Origin: Streptomyces roseoverticillatus
GTDB taxonomy: Bacteria; Actinomycetota; Actinomycetes; Streptomycetales; Streptomycetaceae
Assembly (NCBI RefSeq): GCF_000719265.1
Contig: NZ_JOFL01000008.1
Span: 186,001 to 250,000 of the forward strand
DNA: 64,000 nucleotides
Direction of reading: 5' to 3'
Numbering within the stretch: the first letter of the stretch is position 1; each line of letters opens with the position of its first letter. The translations under genes and the position numbers were made by a program. The notes under the pieces are model-generated. The model had not been told where the DNA came from and searched no databases. It was given only the letters and a program-made list of their open reading frames with translations. Below, piece by piece: positions 50,656 through 59,865 of this stretch.

Positions 50656-51513
50656 ATGACCGACGACGCCCGCCTCCACCGCCCGGCCGGCATCCGCTCC
50701 CTGCAGCTCGGTGACACCAAGGTCACGTACGTGCCGGACGGCGCCGGGCAGTTGAGCCCGCGCGGCTGGCTGCCGGACACCACCGACGAGGTGTGGGCGG
50801 AGCACTCCGCGTACCTCGACGCGACCGGCAACCTCGTGGCGAGCATGGGCGGCCTCCTCGTCGAGCACGGCGACCGGGCCCTGCTCATCGACGCCGGGGT
50901 CGGCTCCGTGCACCTCCCGCCCCGGCCCGGCTCCCCCGTGGGGGAGATCAACGGCGGCGCCCTCCTCGGCAACCTCGCCGGCCTCGGCCGCACCCCCGCC
51001 GGCATCGAGGCCGTGGCCATCACCCACCTGCACGGCGACCACATCGGCTGGTCCGCACAGCTCGCCGACGCCGGCGCCGTCCACTTCATCAGCGCTTCCG
51101 AGTGGGAGCACCGCCACCTCTCCGAGCAGCACGGCGTGCCCCCGGAGGCCCTCGCAGCCCTGGAGCCCGGCCTCCGCACGGTCACCGACGGGGAGGAGAT
51201 CTTCCCCGGCGTCCGCGTCATGCTCACGCCCGGCCACACCGCGGGCCACGCCGCCTACGTCATCACCGGCGGCGGCCGCCGCCTGATCGCCTTCGGCGAC
51301 GCCCTGCACTCGCCGGTCCAGATCGCCCACCCCGAGTGGTCGGCCGCCGTCGACCACGACGCCCGGCAGTCCGCGGAGTTCCGCCGCCGCCTGGTGGAGG
51401 AGATGGCGGAGCCCGGCACGATCGGCTTCGGCGTCCACTTCGCGGACGTGGTGTTCGGGCGGGTGCTGCGCGACGGCGCGGGGGCAACGTCGTGGGAACC
51501 CGTCGACGCGTGA
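50656..51513 (+). CDS. MBL-fold metallo-hydrolase
   Basis: A 285-residue metallo-beta-lactamase-fold protein. The metal motif HxHxDH is AITHLHGDHIGW, with a further His in MLTPGHTAGHAAY and Asp in IAFGDALHSP, so the binuclear zinc site is complete. An N-terminal strand pair (LGDTKVTYVPDG) precedes it. Relatives include lactonases and quorum-quenching enzymes, but no substrate can be named. It is divergent from the MarR regulator, which likely represses it; ATG 50656 follows a GAAGGACGG stretch. Confidence 0.88.
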   Translation: MTDDARLHRPAGIRSLQLGDTKVTYVPDGAGQLSPRGWLPDTTDEVWAEHSAYLDATGNLVASMGGLLVEHGDRALLIDAGVGSVHLPPRPGSPVGEINGGALLGNLAGLGRTPAGIEAVAITHLHGDHIGWSAQLADAGAVHFISASEWEHRHLSEQHGVPPEALAALEPGLRTVTDGEEIFPGVRVMLTPGHTAGHAAYVITGGGRRLIAFGDALHSPVQIAHPEWSAAVDHDARQSAEFRRRLVEEMAEPGTIGFGVHFADVVFGRVLRDGAGATSWEPVDA

Positions 51514-51627
51514 CGCACGCGCTTAAAGCCCCTGTCCCCTTTGCCCCGTTGACGGTCGCGAACCCCGCCGGTTGCATGTCCCTGACCATGCTCAGCTGAC
51601 TGACCAGTCGCACCCCGAGGGGGAACT

Positions 51628-54504
51628 GTGCGCATGACCGACGCACGTTCACGCAGAGCAGGAAGAGCGACCAGCAAAAACGGAATACCCGGCGCGGCGG
51701 CACTGATCAGTGCCGCCGCGCTTCTCGTTACGGCAGCCCCCGCCCACGCGGCGGGAGGCGGCGGCAACGACGGCCCGGCGGAGGTGATCCCGGGCAAGGG
51801 CACCTCCACCCCGGCCCTGGTCGACGGCATCCGCGAGGCCGCCGCGTCCTCCGGCAGTGCCGCCGACGCCGCCCGCGGCCACCTCGCCGGCAAGCGCGGC
51901 CGCTACCACATCGCCGAGCCGGCCCGGGACCTGAAGCCCGTGCAGAGCTTGCGTTCGGGCGCGTCCGAGACGGTACGGCTGCAGCAGAAGCACCAGGGCG
52001 TCGACGTCCTGGGCGGCCAGTACGTCGTCCGGATGGAGCACAAGAACGGCAAGCGCGTCGTCACCGGCACGTCCGGCAAGTACTTCACCGGCCTGAAGGC
52101 GGACACCCGGGCCGAGGTGAGCGAGAAGCTCGCCGTCGAGCGGGCCGTCGCCGCGACGCTGCACGACCTCGCCGGCAAGCGGCTCGCGAAGGGCGACGCC
52201 GCCCGCACGAAGGGCGCCACGCCCTCCGCCCGGTCCCTGACCGGCACCGCGCGCGGCCTCGTCGTCGTCCCCAAGGGCCCCGGCGTCCTCACCCACCACG
52301 TCACCGTCCGCGGCACCGACCCGGCCACCGGGCACCCCGTGCTGCGCGAGGTCTACGTCGACGCCAAGGCCGGCTACCCGGTGCTGCAGTACAGCGGCAT
52401 CAAGACCTTCGGCACGGACCCGGGAGCGGGGGCCGCAGCGTTGCGGGAGCGCGCCCGCGCCGCCGCCACCGGCACCTCCGAGGCCGCCGCCCGCGCGGCC
52501 GCCGGCCCGCTCAGCCCGGGCGTCGCCGGCTCCGGCGTCAAGTACGACGGGACGACCGTCGAGCTCGGCCTGGTCAAGGACACCGCCCGCAACGAGTACG
52601 TCATGACGGACTACGCGCGGATGTGGGACTCCAGCAAGAACCCGGTCACCACCTGGGACGCGCGCGGCAAGGAGGTCAGCGAGGTCGAGGGGCGCTGGCC
52701 CGACGGCATCAAGGAGTTCGGCTCGCCGACGCCCTCCTTCGGCAAGGACGCCACGGAGGCCGGGGCCGTCGACGCCCACTGGGCCGCGGGCAAGGTCTAC
52801 GACTACTACAAGAAGGTCCACGGCCGCGACAGCCTGGACGGCCGCGGCATGGCCATCAACTCCCTCGTCGGCGTGACCGAGTTCGGCGGTTCGTACGTCA
52901 ACGCCTTCTGGGACGGCACCAAGATGGTGTACGGCGGCGGCGACGAGGACTACAAGACGCTCTCCGCCGACCTCGACGTCGTCGGCCACGAGATGACCCA
53001 CGGCGTCGTCGAGCACACCGCCAACCTGGTCTACGCGGGCCAGTCCGGCGCCCTCAACGAGGCCCTCGCCGACTACTTCGGCAACGCCATCGCCGTCGAC
53101 GCCGCCGGCATGGCCATGGACGACCCGGACGCCGGCCTGCTCGGCGGCAACCTCTGCCGGTCGAAGACCCCGCGGCAGTGCGCCTTCCGCGACCTCAACG
53201 ACGGCCACACCACGTCCAAGAACTTCCTCGGCGTCGGCTTCGGCACCGACAACGGCGGCGTGCACCTCAACTCCACCATCTTCTCCGGCGCCTTGTGGGA
53301 CATCCGCGAGGACGTGGGCCGCACCCTTGCCGACAAGATCGTCTACAAGGCGCTGGCGGAGTACATGACGCCCCTCGACGGCTTCACCGAGGGCCGCGAC
53401 GCGGTCATCGCCGCCGCCAGGGCGCTCGGCGTCTCCGCCAAGGACCTGAACTCCGTCCAGCGCTCCTTCAACGCCCACGGCGTCGTGGCCAACTGGGAGC
53501 AGGCCCTCGGCGTCGACACCGACCTGCTCTCCGCCAAGCTCAACACCGCCGGCACGGAGGCGGGCGCGGGCGGCGGCTGGTGGACCGCCTCCCGCTCGAA
53601 CGACGACGGCTCCGAGGCGTACTCCGTCTGGGCCGGCCGCGTGGACGGCAGCGGCGCCCCGAAGCTGATCAGCCCCAACGACGGCCGTTACCACGTCAGC
53701 CCGGCCACCGACGGCAAGACCGTCGCCTGGGTCGCCTACGGGAAGACCGGCACGGACGTCCTCTCCCGGCCGCTGGCGGGCGGCCCGGTCAAGAAGCTGT
53801 ACGGGACGGACTCGGCCACGGTGTACAACGTGCGCGTCGAGGGCGGCACGGTCGTCTTCGACACGGGCGACGTCCTCGGCGGCCGCCACGTCGGATACGT
53901 CCGCGCCGGCGACAAGCAGCCCACCTGGGTGGACGGCGGCCGCGCCGAGCTGGCGACGGCCCTCCCGTCGCTGAACGGCGGCAGGATCGCGTACGCCACG
54001 GTCTACCCCGAGGGCGACGACTACCGCGTCGGCACCGAGGTGCTGGACCTCGCCACCGGCAAGAAGACCCCGATGGGGCAGCTCGGCAAGCCCGAGAACA
54101 TCGGCCAGACCGGCATCAACGCGACCGGTGTCTTCTGGCTCGTGGACGAGACGTCGGACGACAAGGGCCAGGTGGCCGTGCGGCGCGCCAAGCCCGACGG
54201 CACCGGCGTCGCCGACCTCAGCCCGGAGAAGGGTGCCGGAGCGCTCCGCGCCTCCGAGCTGACCGCCTCCGAGAGCGCGGTGACCGTCACCGACGCGCAG
54301 CCGGACGCGACGGGTTACAACGAGTCGCTGCCCAAGCTGTGGCAGTTCGCGGCCGACGGCTCCTCCCGGGCGCGCGTCTCCTGCAACCGCGGCGAGCAGT
54401 CCTCCCCGGCCGCGGCCGGCGGCAAGCAGGTGGTGTGGATCGACGGCACCACCGGCTCGACCGACCTGGTCACCCGCACCCGCCCGGCGGGCACCTGCGG
54501 CTGA
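51628..54504 (+). CDS. Secreted M4 (thermolysin-type) metalloprotease with C-terminal beta-propeller-like region
   Basis: A 958-residue exported zinc protease. Signal peptide to ~44 (ending APAHAAGG), an FTP/PepSY propeptide (~80-270), then the M4 domain: zinc site HEMTH with His454, Glu455, His458, third ligand Glu478 (NEALADYFG) at thermolysin spacing, and catalytic His546 (GGVHLNSTIFSG). M4 enzymes usually stop near residue ~640 here; another ~300 residues follow with repeated strands (ATDGKTVAWVAYG, EGGTVVFDTGD, LNGGRIAYATV, AGGKQVVWIDG), propeller-like blades. GTG 51628 follows GAGGGGG; ATG 51634 is possible. Confidence 0.92.
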   Translation: MRMTDARSRRAGRATSKNGIPGAAALISAAALLVTAAPAHAAGGGGNDGPAEVIPGKGTSTPALVDGIREAAASSGSAADAARGHLAGKRGRYHIAEPARDLKPVQSLRSGASETVRLQQKHQGVDVLGGQYVVRMEHKNGKRVVTGTSGKYFTGLKADTRAEVSEKLAVERAVAATLHDLAGKRLAKGDAARTKGATPSARSLTGTARGLVVVPKGPGVLTHHVTVRGTDPATGHPVLREVYVDAKAGYPVLQYSGIKTFGTDPGAGAAALRERARAAATGTSEAAARAAAGPLSPGVAGSGVKYDGTTVELGLVKDTARNEYVMTDYARMWDSSKNPVTTWDARGKEVSEVEGRWPDGIKEFGSPTPSFGKDATEAGAVDAHWAAGKVYDYYKKVHGRDSLDGRGMAINSLVGVTEFGGSYVNAFWDGTKMVYGGGDEDYKTLSADLDVVGHEMTHGVVEHTANLVYAGQSGALNEALADYFGNAIAVDAAGMAMDDPDAGLLGGNLCRSKTPRQCAFRDLNDGHTTSKNFLGVGFGTDNGGVHLNSTIFSGALWDIREDVGRTLADKIVYKALAEYMTPLDGFTEGRDAVIAAARALGVSAKDLNSVQRSFNAHGVVANWEQALGVDTDLLSAKLNTAGTEAGAGGGWWTASRSNDDGSEAYSVWAGRVDGSGAPKLISPNDGRYHVSPATDGKTVAWVAYGKTGTDVLSRPLAGGPVKKLYGTDSATVYNVRVEGGTVVFDTGDVLGGRHVGYVRAGDKQPTWVDGGRAELATALPSLNGGRIAYATVYPEGDDYRVGTEVLDLATGKKTPMGQLGKPENIGQTGINATGVFWLVDETSDDKGQVAVRRAKPDGTGVADLSPEKGAGALRASELTASESAVTVTDAQPDATGYNESLPKLWQFAADGSSRARVSCNRGEQSSPAAAGGKQVVWIDGTTGSTDLVTRTRPAGTCG

Positions 54505-54534
54505 TCGCTGACCTGACGGACGGCAGATGACAGA

Positions 54535-54570
54535 ACCGGGCCCCCGGCGCCGATGTGCCGGGGGCCCGGT
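54535..54570. terminator. Hairpin terminator between convergent protease and lysozyme genes
   Basis: A perfect 14-bp stem (ACCGGGCCCCCGGC / GCCGGGGGCCCGGT), 8-nt loop, flanked by AGA and GTTCT. Confidence 0.85.
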
Positions 54571-54594
54571 GTTCTTCTCGTGGGGGTCGGTGCC

Positions 54595-55470
54595 TCACCC
54601 GTGGGCGAGGGCCTGGAGGCGGCTGTACGCGCCGTTGAAGCGGTTGTGGTCACCGACCACCGGGCCGGTGTCGGTGTACTGCCAGAAGGTGTAGTAGCCC
54701 CAGCCCGCCGGGAGTTCCCCCGCGGAGGAGCCGTACCGGGGCACCCACAGGGGATGGGTCGCCGCGAAGCCGCCGTAGTTGCCGGTGCACTGCTTCCACC
54801 AGCCGGTCGACGTGTAGATCGCGGCGTCGCGCCCCGTGCGGGCCTTGTACGTGGCGAAGAAGTCCGCGATCCAGCGGACGAGTGCGCTCGCGCTCATCCC
54901 GTAGCAGGTCGGGCCGTACGGGTTGTACTCCATGTCCAGAACGCCGGGCAGCGTCCTGCCGTCCTGGGACCAGCCGCCGCCGTGCGTGGCGAAGTACGCG
55001 GCCTGCGCGGCGCCGCCGGAGTTGTCGGGCAGGGCGAAGTGGTACGCGCCGCGGATCATGCCCGCGCCGTAGGAGCCGTTGTACTGCTGCGCGAAGGAGG
55101 GGTTGGTGTAGCTGGTGCCCTCGGTCGCCTTGACGTAGGCGAAGCGGTTGCCGCTGTTCCAGAGGGACGACCAGGAGACATTGCCGTTGTGGCTGGAGAC
55201 GTCGACGCCTTCGACCGAGGCGAGCCGGGGTGGGGGAGGGGTGCCGGGGCCGGGGCGCTCGTGGTCCCGCAGCGTGGAGCCGAGCCAGTCCCGCTCCGGG
55301 TGGGCGGGCCGTTTCGCGTCGTGCGCGGCGGCCGGCGGGGCGAGGAGCAGGCAGAGGGTGGACAGCAGGGAGGCGAGGAGGAGGGAGAGGGCGGCCAGTG
55401 GGGAGGGGGCGCGTAACGCCGTGGGGGATCTGCGGCCCGTGCGGCCGGATCTGTGTCTGAACGTGACCAT
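54595..55470 (-). CDS. Secreted lysozyme, glycoside hydrolase family 25
   Basis: A 291-residue exported muramidase. After the signal peptide (RAPSPLAALSLLLASLLSTL, ending PPAAAHD) and a Pro-rich linker comes the GH25 barrel: SVEGVDVSSHNGNVSW with the first catalytic Asp, FAYVKATEGTSYTNPSF, MIRGAYHFALPDN, and LPGVLDMEYNPYGPTCYG with the Asp-x-Glu pair. It cleaves MurNAc-GlcNAc bonds; many GH25 enzymes also act on O-acetylated walls. ATG 55470 follows GGAAGG; the frame from 55545 would put 25 extra residues before the signal peptide. A stem-loop lies 33 bp upstream. Confidence 0.9.
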   Translation of the reverse strand: MVTFRHRSGRTGRRSPTALRAPSPLAALSLLLASLLSTLCLLLAPPAAAHDAKRPAHPERDWLGSTLRDHERPGPGTPPPPRLASVEGVDVSSHNGNVSWSSLWNSGNRFAYVKATEGTSYTNPSFAQQYNGSYGAGMIRGAYHFALPDNSGGAAQAAYFATHGGGWSQDGRTLPGVLDMEYNPYGPTCYGMSASALVRWIADFFATYKARTGRDAAIYTSTGWWKQCTGNYGGFAATHPLWVPRYGSSAGELPAGWGYYTFWQYTDTGPVVGDHNRFNGAYSRLQALAHG

Positions 55471-55502
55471 GGCGTGCCTTCCGGAAGGGTGCGTGGGGGG
55501 AG

Positions 55503-55538
55503 TACCAATGACGCGCCGACGGCGCGGAGACATTGGTA
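55503..55538 (-). promoter_or_regulatory. Long imperfect hairpin in the GH25 leader region
   Basis: TACCAATG (55503-55510) pairs with CATTGGTA (55531-55538), and inside it CGCGCC (55512-55517) pairs with GGCGCG (55521-55526) around GAC. The stem-loop begins 33 bp upstream of the lysozyme ATG. Nearby GTCAT-AA-ATGAC (55546-55557) is another perfect inverted repeat. Operator or mRNA structure; not distinguishable. Confidence 0.5.
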
Positions 55539-55696
55539 TGGCCATGTCATAAATGACGTTATGGCGGCGGACGCGCCAGGCATAGGGGGACGCGGTGCTG
55601 CCGTTGGTCTAATCCTGCGAAATACTGGCGGAGCTGCGGTGAAGACCGCGAACGGGAAAAACTTTCAACAACCGGAAAGCCGGAGAGGGCCCTGAC

Positions 55697-56191
55697 GTGC
55701 ACCAGACGACTACCCCGCCTCCCGAGGAGGGCGGGCCGGGCGCCGCGCAGAGCAGAGGTATGGACCAGGCGTACCTCTCCCTGGAACGGGAGCTGGCGGT
55801 CTTCCTGCGCCGGGCCCGGGCGTCGTCCGGTGAGATGGCGCGCGAGGTCCACCCCGAGCTGGAGGCCGCCGCCTACGGCCTCCTCGTCCGGCTGGAGGAC
55901 GCGGGGGCGCAGCGCGCCACCGACCTCGCGGCGTACTTCGGGGTCGGCAAGGCCACGATGAGCCGCCAGCTGCGCGCGCTGGCCGAGCTCGGCCTCGTCA
56001 CCCGCGAGCCGGACCCGGCCGACGGCCGGGCGTCCCTGATCCGCATCACGGAGGAGGGCCGCGCCCGCTTCACGCGCGTGCGCGACGCCCGGCGCGCGCA
56101 GTACGTACGCAAACTGGCGGACTGGGACCGGGGCGAAGTGGCGGAGCTGGCCCGCCTGCTGCGCCAGCTGAACACGAGCGCGGAGCAGTAG
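55697..56191 (+). CDS. MarR-family transcriptional regulator
   Basis: A 164-residue winged-helix protein: AYGLLVRLEDAGAQRATDLA, recognition region FGVGKATMSRQLRALAELGL, wing REPDPADGRASLIRITEEG. GTG 55697 has GAGAGGG upstream. It is divergent from the GH25 gene across 226 bp that includes inverted repeats, so control of itself and possibly of the lysozyme is plausible. Inducer unknown. Confidence 0.88.
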   Translation: MHQTTTPPPEEGGPGAAQSRGMDQAYLSLERELAVFLRRARASSGEMAREVHPELEAAAYGLLVRLEDAGAQRATDLAAYFGVGKATMSRQLRALAELGLVTREPDPADGRASLIRITEEGRARFTRVRDARRAQYVRKLADWDRGEVAELARLLRQLNTSAEQ

Positions 56192-56213
56192 GACGGCGAT
56201 TGAGGACCGGGGT

Positions 56214-56230
56214 CCGGGGCGGAGCCCCGG
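56214..56230. terminator. Compact GC hairpin between convergent genes
   Basis: CCGGGGC-GGA-GCCCCGG: a 7-bp perfect stem with a 3-nt loop next to the stop of the PP2C-like gene. A longer alternative pairs GACCGGGG (56205-56212) with CCCCGGTC (56225-56232). Confidence 0.55.
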
Positions 56231-56995
56231 TCACAGCTCCACGTACACGGCCGCGGCATCGTCGTGCCGCTTTCCGAGCCGCGCGGCGCGCGCAGTGCCC
56301 TCCGCGGCCCGTACGCGGTCGATGAGCGCCTGGGGGCCCTCCTTGGAGAGGACGGCCAGACAGTCCGCCCAGCTCCCCTCCCGGAAGACCTCCACCCACC
56401 GCGCCGCGCCGTCCGTGAGCGCGGCCAGCGCCCGCACCTCCGCCCGCGCGAACGAACCGGTCACGGCCCGCCCGGCCACGTCCGGGTCCGCCGCGGCCGT
56501 GAAGAAGCCGCCCTCCGCGTTGCGCGCGGCGTCCGTGACCGGCCCCAGGGCCCGCAGCCGTTCGATGCGGTCGTCCAGGACGGCCGTCACCGCACCGCCC
56601 GGCGACGCGACGAGCAGCGCGGAGTCGGACAGCACCAGGTACTCCACGCGTACGTCGTCCCACCGCGCCACGACCGCCGTGGCCTGCGGTGTGCGCCGGT
56701 GACCGAGGTCGCACGTGCCCCGATGGGCATCCGCCGTACGGGAGATGGCCCCTGACAGGCAGCGGGCCAGGCTCAGCTCCCTCTCTGAGACTGCCAGTTC
56801 GAGCAGCGCGCCGCCCAACCGCGCGGTGAACCAGGGCACTCCGTGCGCGCATCCGGTCTCCCCGGAGGGCGGCGGCGTCACCCCGTCGAGCAGCACCAGC
56901 GCACCGCCCTTACCGGAGGCCGGCAGGGCGACGGACACGAAGTCCTCGTTCGGGTGTCGGACATCCCCCGGCTGGGTGGCGAGTTCGATGCGCAT
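56231..56995 (-). CDS. PP2C-like protein, possibly phosphatase
   Basis: A 254-residue protein with a PP2C-like order of motifs: ATQPGDVRHPNEDFVSVALP and GGALVLLDGVTPPP near the N-terminus (Asp positions that bind metal in PP2C), later QATAVVARWDDVRVEYLVLS and LAALTDGAARW, ending GKRHDDAAAVYVEL. The usual DGxG...GD and late DG/DN pairs are partly recognisable, so phosphatase activity is likely but not certain. ATG 56995 has no good Shine-Dalgarno site, and may be translated leaderless; an in-frame ATG at 57034 adds 13 residues. It is divergent from the conservon. Confidence 0.72.
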   Translation of the reverse strand: MRIELATQPGDVRHPNEDFVSVALPASGKGGALVLLDGVTPPPSGETGCAHGVPWFTARLGGALLELAVSERELSLARCLSGAISRTADAHRGTCDLGHRRTPQATAVVARWDDVRVEYLVLSDSALLVASPGGAVTAVLDDRIERLRALGPVTDAARNAEGGFFTAAADPDVAGRAVTGSFARAEVRALAALTDGAARWVEVFREGSWADCLAVLSKEGPQALIDRVRAAEGTARAARLGKRHDDAAAVYVEL

Positions 56996-57243
56996 GGGGC
57001 CAGTGTGCCGGATGCCGGAATTCGACGGTGGCACGTGCGCATCCTGTCGGCGCCGTCAGCGTTGCTTCAGGTGACGTGCTGACCTGGCACGTGTGCGATG
57101 AGTGAAGCAGGCCGATTGTCAATCAGTAAGGGATGTTCACTCCTTCGAGTGGCCGGGCGGTCGATGGACACCCCCGCCCCTCAGAGGTGCTGAAAGGGTC
57201 AAATCAGTACCAGGGGTGGGACGAGAGAAGATTGTGAGCACCG

Positions 57244-59865
57244 GTGCGGAAGAAGCGGCTTGGGGGCGGCGGCGGACGGAAGCCGCGGGCCACGGCGGTG
57301 CCGGAGCGCACCGCCCGCGTACGTAACCGACTGACCGTCTCCGTCGCGGTCATCACCCTCGCCGTGCTCGGCGCGAGCACCTTCGGCGTCCGCGAGGCCT
57401 GGCGGGACCTCACCGAGGCCCGCCGCCTGGCCGCCCTGGCGAGCGCCGACGCCTCGGCCCTCGCCCTCGCGCACTCACTGGCCGACGAGCGCGACGCCAT
57501 GGTCCAGTACGTGGCGGGCGGCCGCGCCGACTCCACCGGCGCCGGCCTCTCCGACCGCCAACGCCTCGCCGTGGACCGGCAGATCGAGGAGTTCCGGCCC
57601 GGCGCCCCGCCGGCCGTCCGCGAGCTCCTCGGCACCCTCCCGGACATCCGTCGCGAGGCCCACTCCGGCAAGGGCGACGCCCTCGCCGCCTACAACGCCT
57701 ACACCCCCGCCGTGCGGGCCCTCCGCGGCCTCGCCGACACCCTCGACCGGCGCACCGGCGGCGACTCCGCCGCCCTGCCGCCCCTCGCCCGCGCCACCGA
57801 GGCGGCCTCCGCGAGCCGCGGCCTGCTCCTGGCCGCCCTCGCCGCCCAGGGCCGCAAGCCCGAGCTGGCCGCGGCGGCCCAGCGCGCCGACGCCCGCACG
57901 CAGGACGCCCTGGCCGACTTCGCCCGGCTCGCGCCCCCCGCCGCCCGCGACGCCTACGCCGAGGCCGTCACCGGCCCCGAGGTCGCCGAGGCCCAGCGCC
58001 TCCTCGACCGGCTCACCCGCTCCCCGTCGTCCGCCGAGCTCGCCGGACAGTCCGCCGAGCCCGTCCGCACCGCCCTCACCACCCGCCTCCAGCGCATGCG
58101 GGGCGCCGAGGACGCCCTCGCCGAGGCCGAGGCGCCCCGCCTGGAGGCCGTGCGCCACGAGGCCATGACTGAGCTGGAGCGGCGCGTCATGGCCGCCGGG
58201 CTGTGCCTGTTCACCGCCCTCTTCACCGGCATCTGGTCCGCCCGCTCGGTCACCCGGCCGCTCGCCTCCGTACGGACCGGCACGCGCCGCGTGAGCGCCG
58301 ACCCCGTCACCGAGGAGCCCATCGTCTTCAAGGGCCGCGACGACGAGTTCGCCGAGACCGCCCGGGCCGTCAACCACCTCCAGGGCAAGTTCCGGCGCCA
58401 GCAGGGCCGCATCGCCGCCCTCGAAGGCGAGCGCACCCGCCTCATCGCCGCCCGCCAGGACGCCGCCGACGAACGCGACTCCCTGCGCGCCGAACAGCAC
58501 CGGCTCACCGAGCGCCTCGCCGCCCTCCCCGCCGAGCACCCCGGCGGCGACGCCCGCGAGCTCGGCATCCTCGTCGGCCTGTCGCTGCGCACCCTCGGCC
58601 TGGTCGAGCGCCAACTGGCCGTCATCGAGGGCATGGAGGCCCACGAGGCCGACCCCGAGCGCCTCGACACCCTCTTCAAGCTCGACCACCTCGCCACCCG
58701 GATGCGCCGCAACAGCGAGAATCTCCTGGTGCTCGCCGGAGCCGAGAGCGGCACCGGCCGCGCCGGGCCCGTACCGCTGCTCGACGTCCTGCGGGCCGCC
58801 TCCGGCGAGATCGAGCGCTACCAGCGGGTGCGCATCCAGTCCCTGCCGCCGCACGCCCGCCTCGCCGGCTTCGCCTCCGAGGACGTCAGCCACCTCGTGG
58901 CCGAACTGCTGGAGAACGCCACGGCGTTCTCCCCGCCCGACGCCCAGGTCCAGGTCTCCGCGTGGCACCTGGAGGGCGGCGAGATCGTGCTCTGCGTCCA
59001 GGACGAGGGCATCGGCATGGCCTCCGAGCGGCTCGCCGAGGCCAACGCCCTGCTGGCCGACCCCGCCCCCGCCGGGCCCCCGCCCACCGCCCCCGACCAC
59101 GCCGGCCGGGCCGGCGGCTCGGGCCGTACGGGACAGTCGTCGCTCGGCCTCGGCCTGTACGTCGTCGCCCGGCTCGCCGCCCGGCACGGGATCCGCGTCC
59201 AGCTGCGCGAGCAGGCGACCGGCGGGGTCGCCGCCGTCGTGGTCCTGCCCGTGGGCCTGCTGCCCGCCGGGCCGCCCGCCGTCACCGGCCTCGGAGACAC
59301 CCCGCCCGTCCCCGGCGCCGCGGCCGTCCCCCAGGTCCACCTCCCCGGCTCCATCGCCGAGGCCAACTCCCACACGCTGCGCGGCCGCCCCCAGCACACG
59401 CACCGGGCGCCCGGGGCCCACGCGGCCCGCCCCGCCCACGCCCAGGTGCCGCCGCCCGTCCACCCGGCCGACCCGCCGGCCGCGCCCGTCCCGGCCCCCG
59501 CCGAAGCCGACGCGACGATGCGGTTCACCGCCTTCAGGGAAGCGGACGCACCCCCCGCCCCCGCCTCTACGGGGCGCCACGCCCGCCCGCCCGCGCCCGC
59601 CGACGGCGCGGCCCCCGGCGCCGGGCTGCCCAACGGCACGGCGCTGCCCAAGCGCACCCCCAAGGCCGTGGCCCAGCGGCCCGTCCCCCAACGCGTGCGC
59701 CAGGGCGTCGACGCCGAGGCGCTGCGCCGCAAGCTCGCCGGCTTCCAGCGCGGCGCCGCCGACGGACGGCGCGACGCCCAGGCCGAGCTGGCCGGGCTCG
59801 ACACACAACGGAACCAAGCGGGCCCGCCGGCCGACGGCGGCACCCCCGAGGAGGCACGCGGTTGA
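57244..59865 (+). CDS. cvnA: Conservon sensor-kinase-like protein CvnA
   Basis: An 873-residue membrane protein of the nitrate-sensor-like kinase type: helix ~29-48 (LTVSVAVITLAVLGASTFG), a ~260-residue external helical domain, helix ~314-333 (VMAAGLCLFTALFTGIWSA), HAMP-like linker, then a GHKL ATPase domain without a HisKA His box (VAELLENATAFSPPDAQ, VQDEGIGMASERL, SSLGLGLYVVARLA), and a ~180-residue Pro/Ala/His-rich tail. In Streptomyces CvnA works with CvnB-D in a membrane complex resembling a G-protein switch. It is the first gene of a tightly overlapped operon cvnA-B-C-D. GTG 57244 is the probable start. Confidence 0.88.
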   Translation: MRKKRLGGGGGRKPRATAVPERTARVRNRLTVSVAVITLAVLGASTFGVREAWRDLTEARRLAALASADASALALAHSLADERDAMVQYVAGGRADSTGAGLSDRQRLAVDRQIEEFRPGAPPAVRELLGTLPDIRREAHSGKGDALAAYNAYTPAVRALRGLADTLDRRTGGDSAALPPLARATEAASASRGLLLAALAAQGRKPELAAAAQRADARTQDALADFARLAPPAARDAYAEAVTGPEVAEAQRLLDRLTRSPSSAELAGQSAEPVRTALTTRLQRMRGAEDALAEAEAPRLEAVRHEAMTELERRVMAAGLCLFTALFTGIWSARSVTRPLASVRTGTRRVSADPVTEEPIVFKGRDDEFAETARAVNHLQGKFRRQQGRIAALEGERTRLIAARQDAADERDSLRAEQHRLTERLAALPAEHPGGDARELGILVGLSLRTLGLVERQLAVIEGMEAHEADPERLDTLFKLDHLATRMRRNSENLLVLAGAESGTGRAGPVPLLDVLRAASGEIERYQRVRIQSLPPHARLAGFASEDVSHLVAELLENATAFSPPDAQVQVSAWHLEGGEIVLCVQDEGIGMASERLAEANALLADPAPAGPPPTAPDHAGRAGGSGRTGQSSLGLGLYVVARLAARHGIRVQLREQATGGVAAVVVLPVGLLPAGPPAVTGLGDTPPVPGAAAVPQVHLPGSIAEANSHTLRGRPQHTHRAPGAHAARPAHAQVPPPVHPADPPAAPVPAPAEADATMRFTAFREADAPPAPASTGRHARPPAPADGAAPGAGLPNGTALPKRTPKAVAQRPVPQRVRQGVDAEALRRKLAGFQRGAADGRRDAQAELAGLDTQRNQAGPPADGGTPEEARG

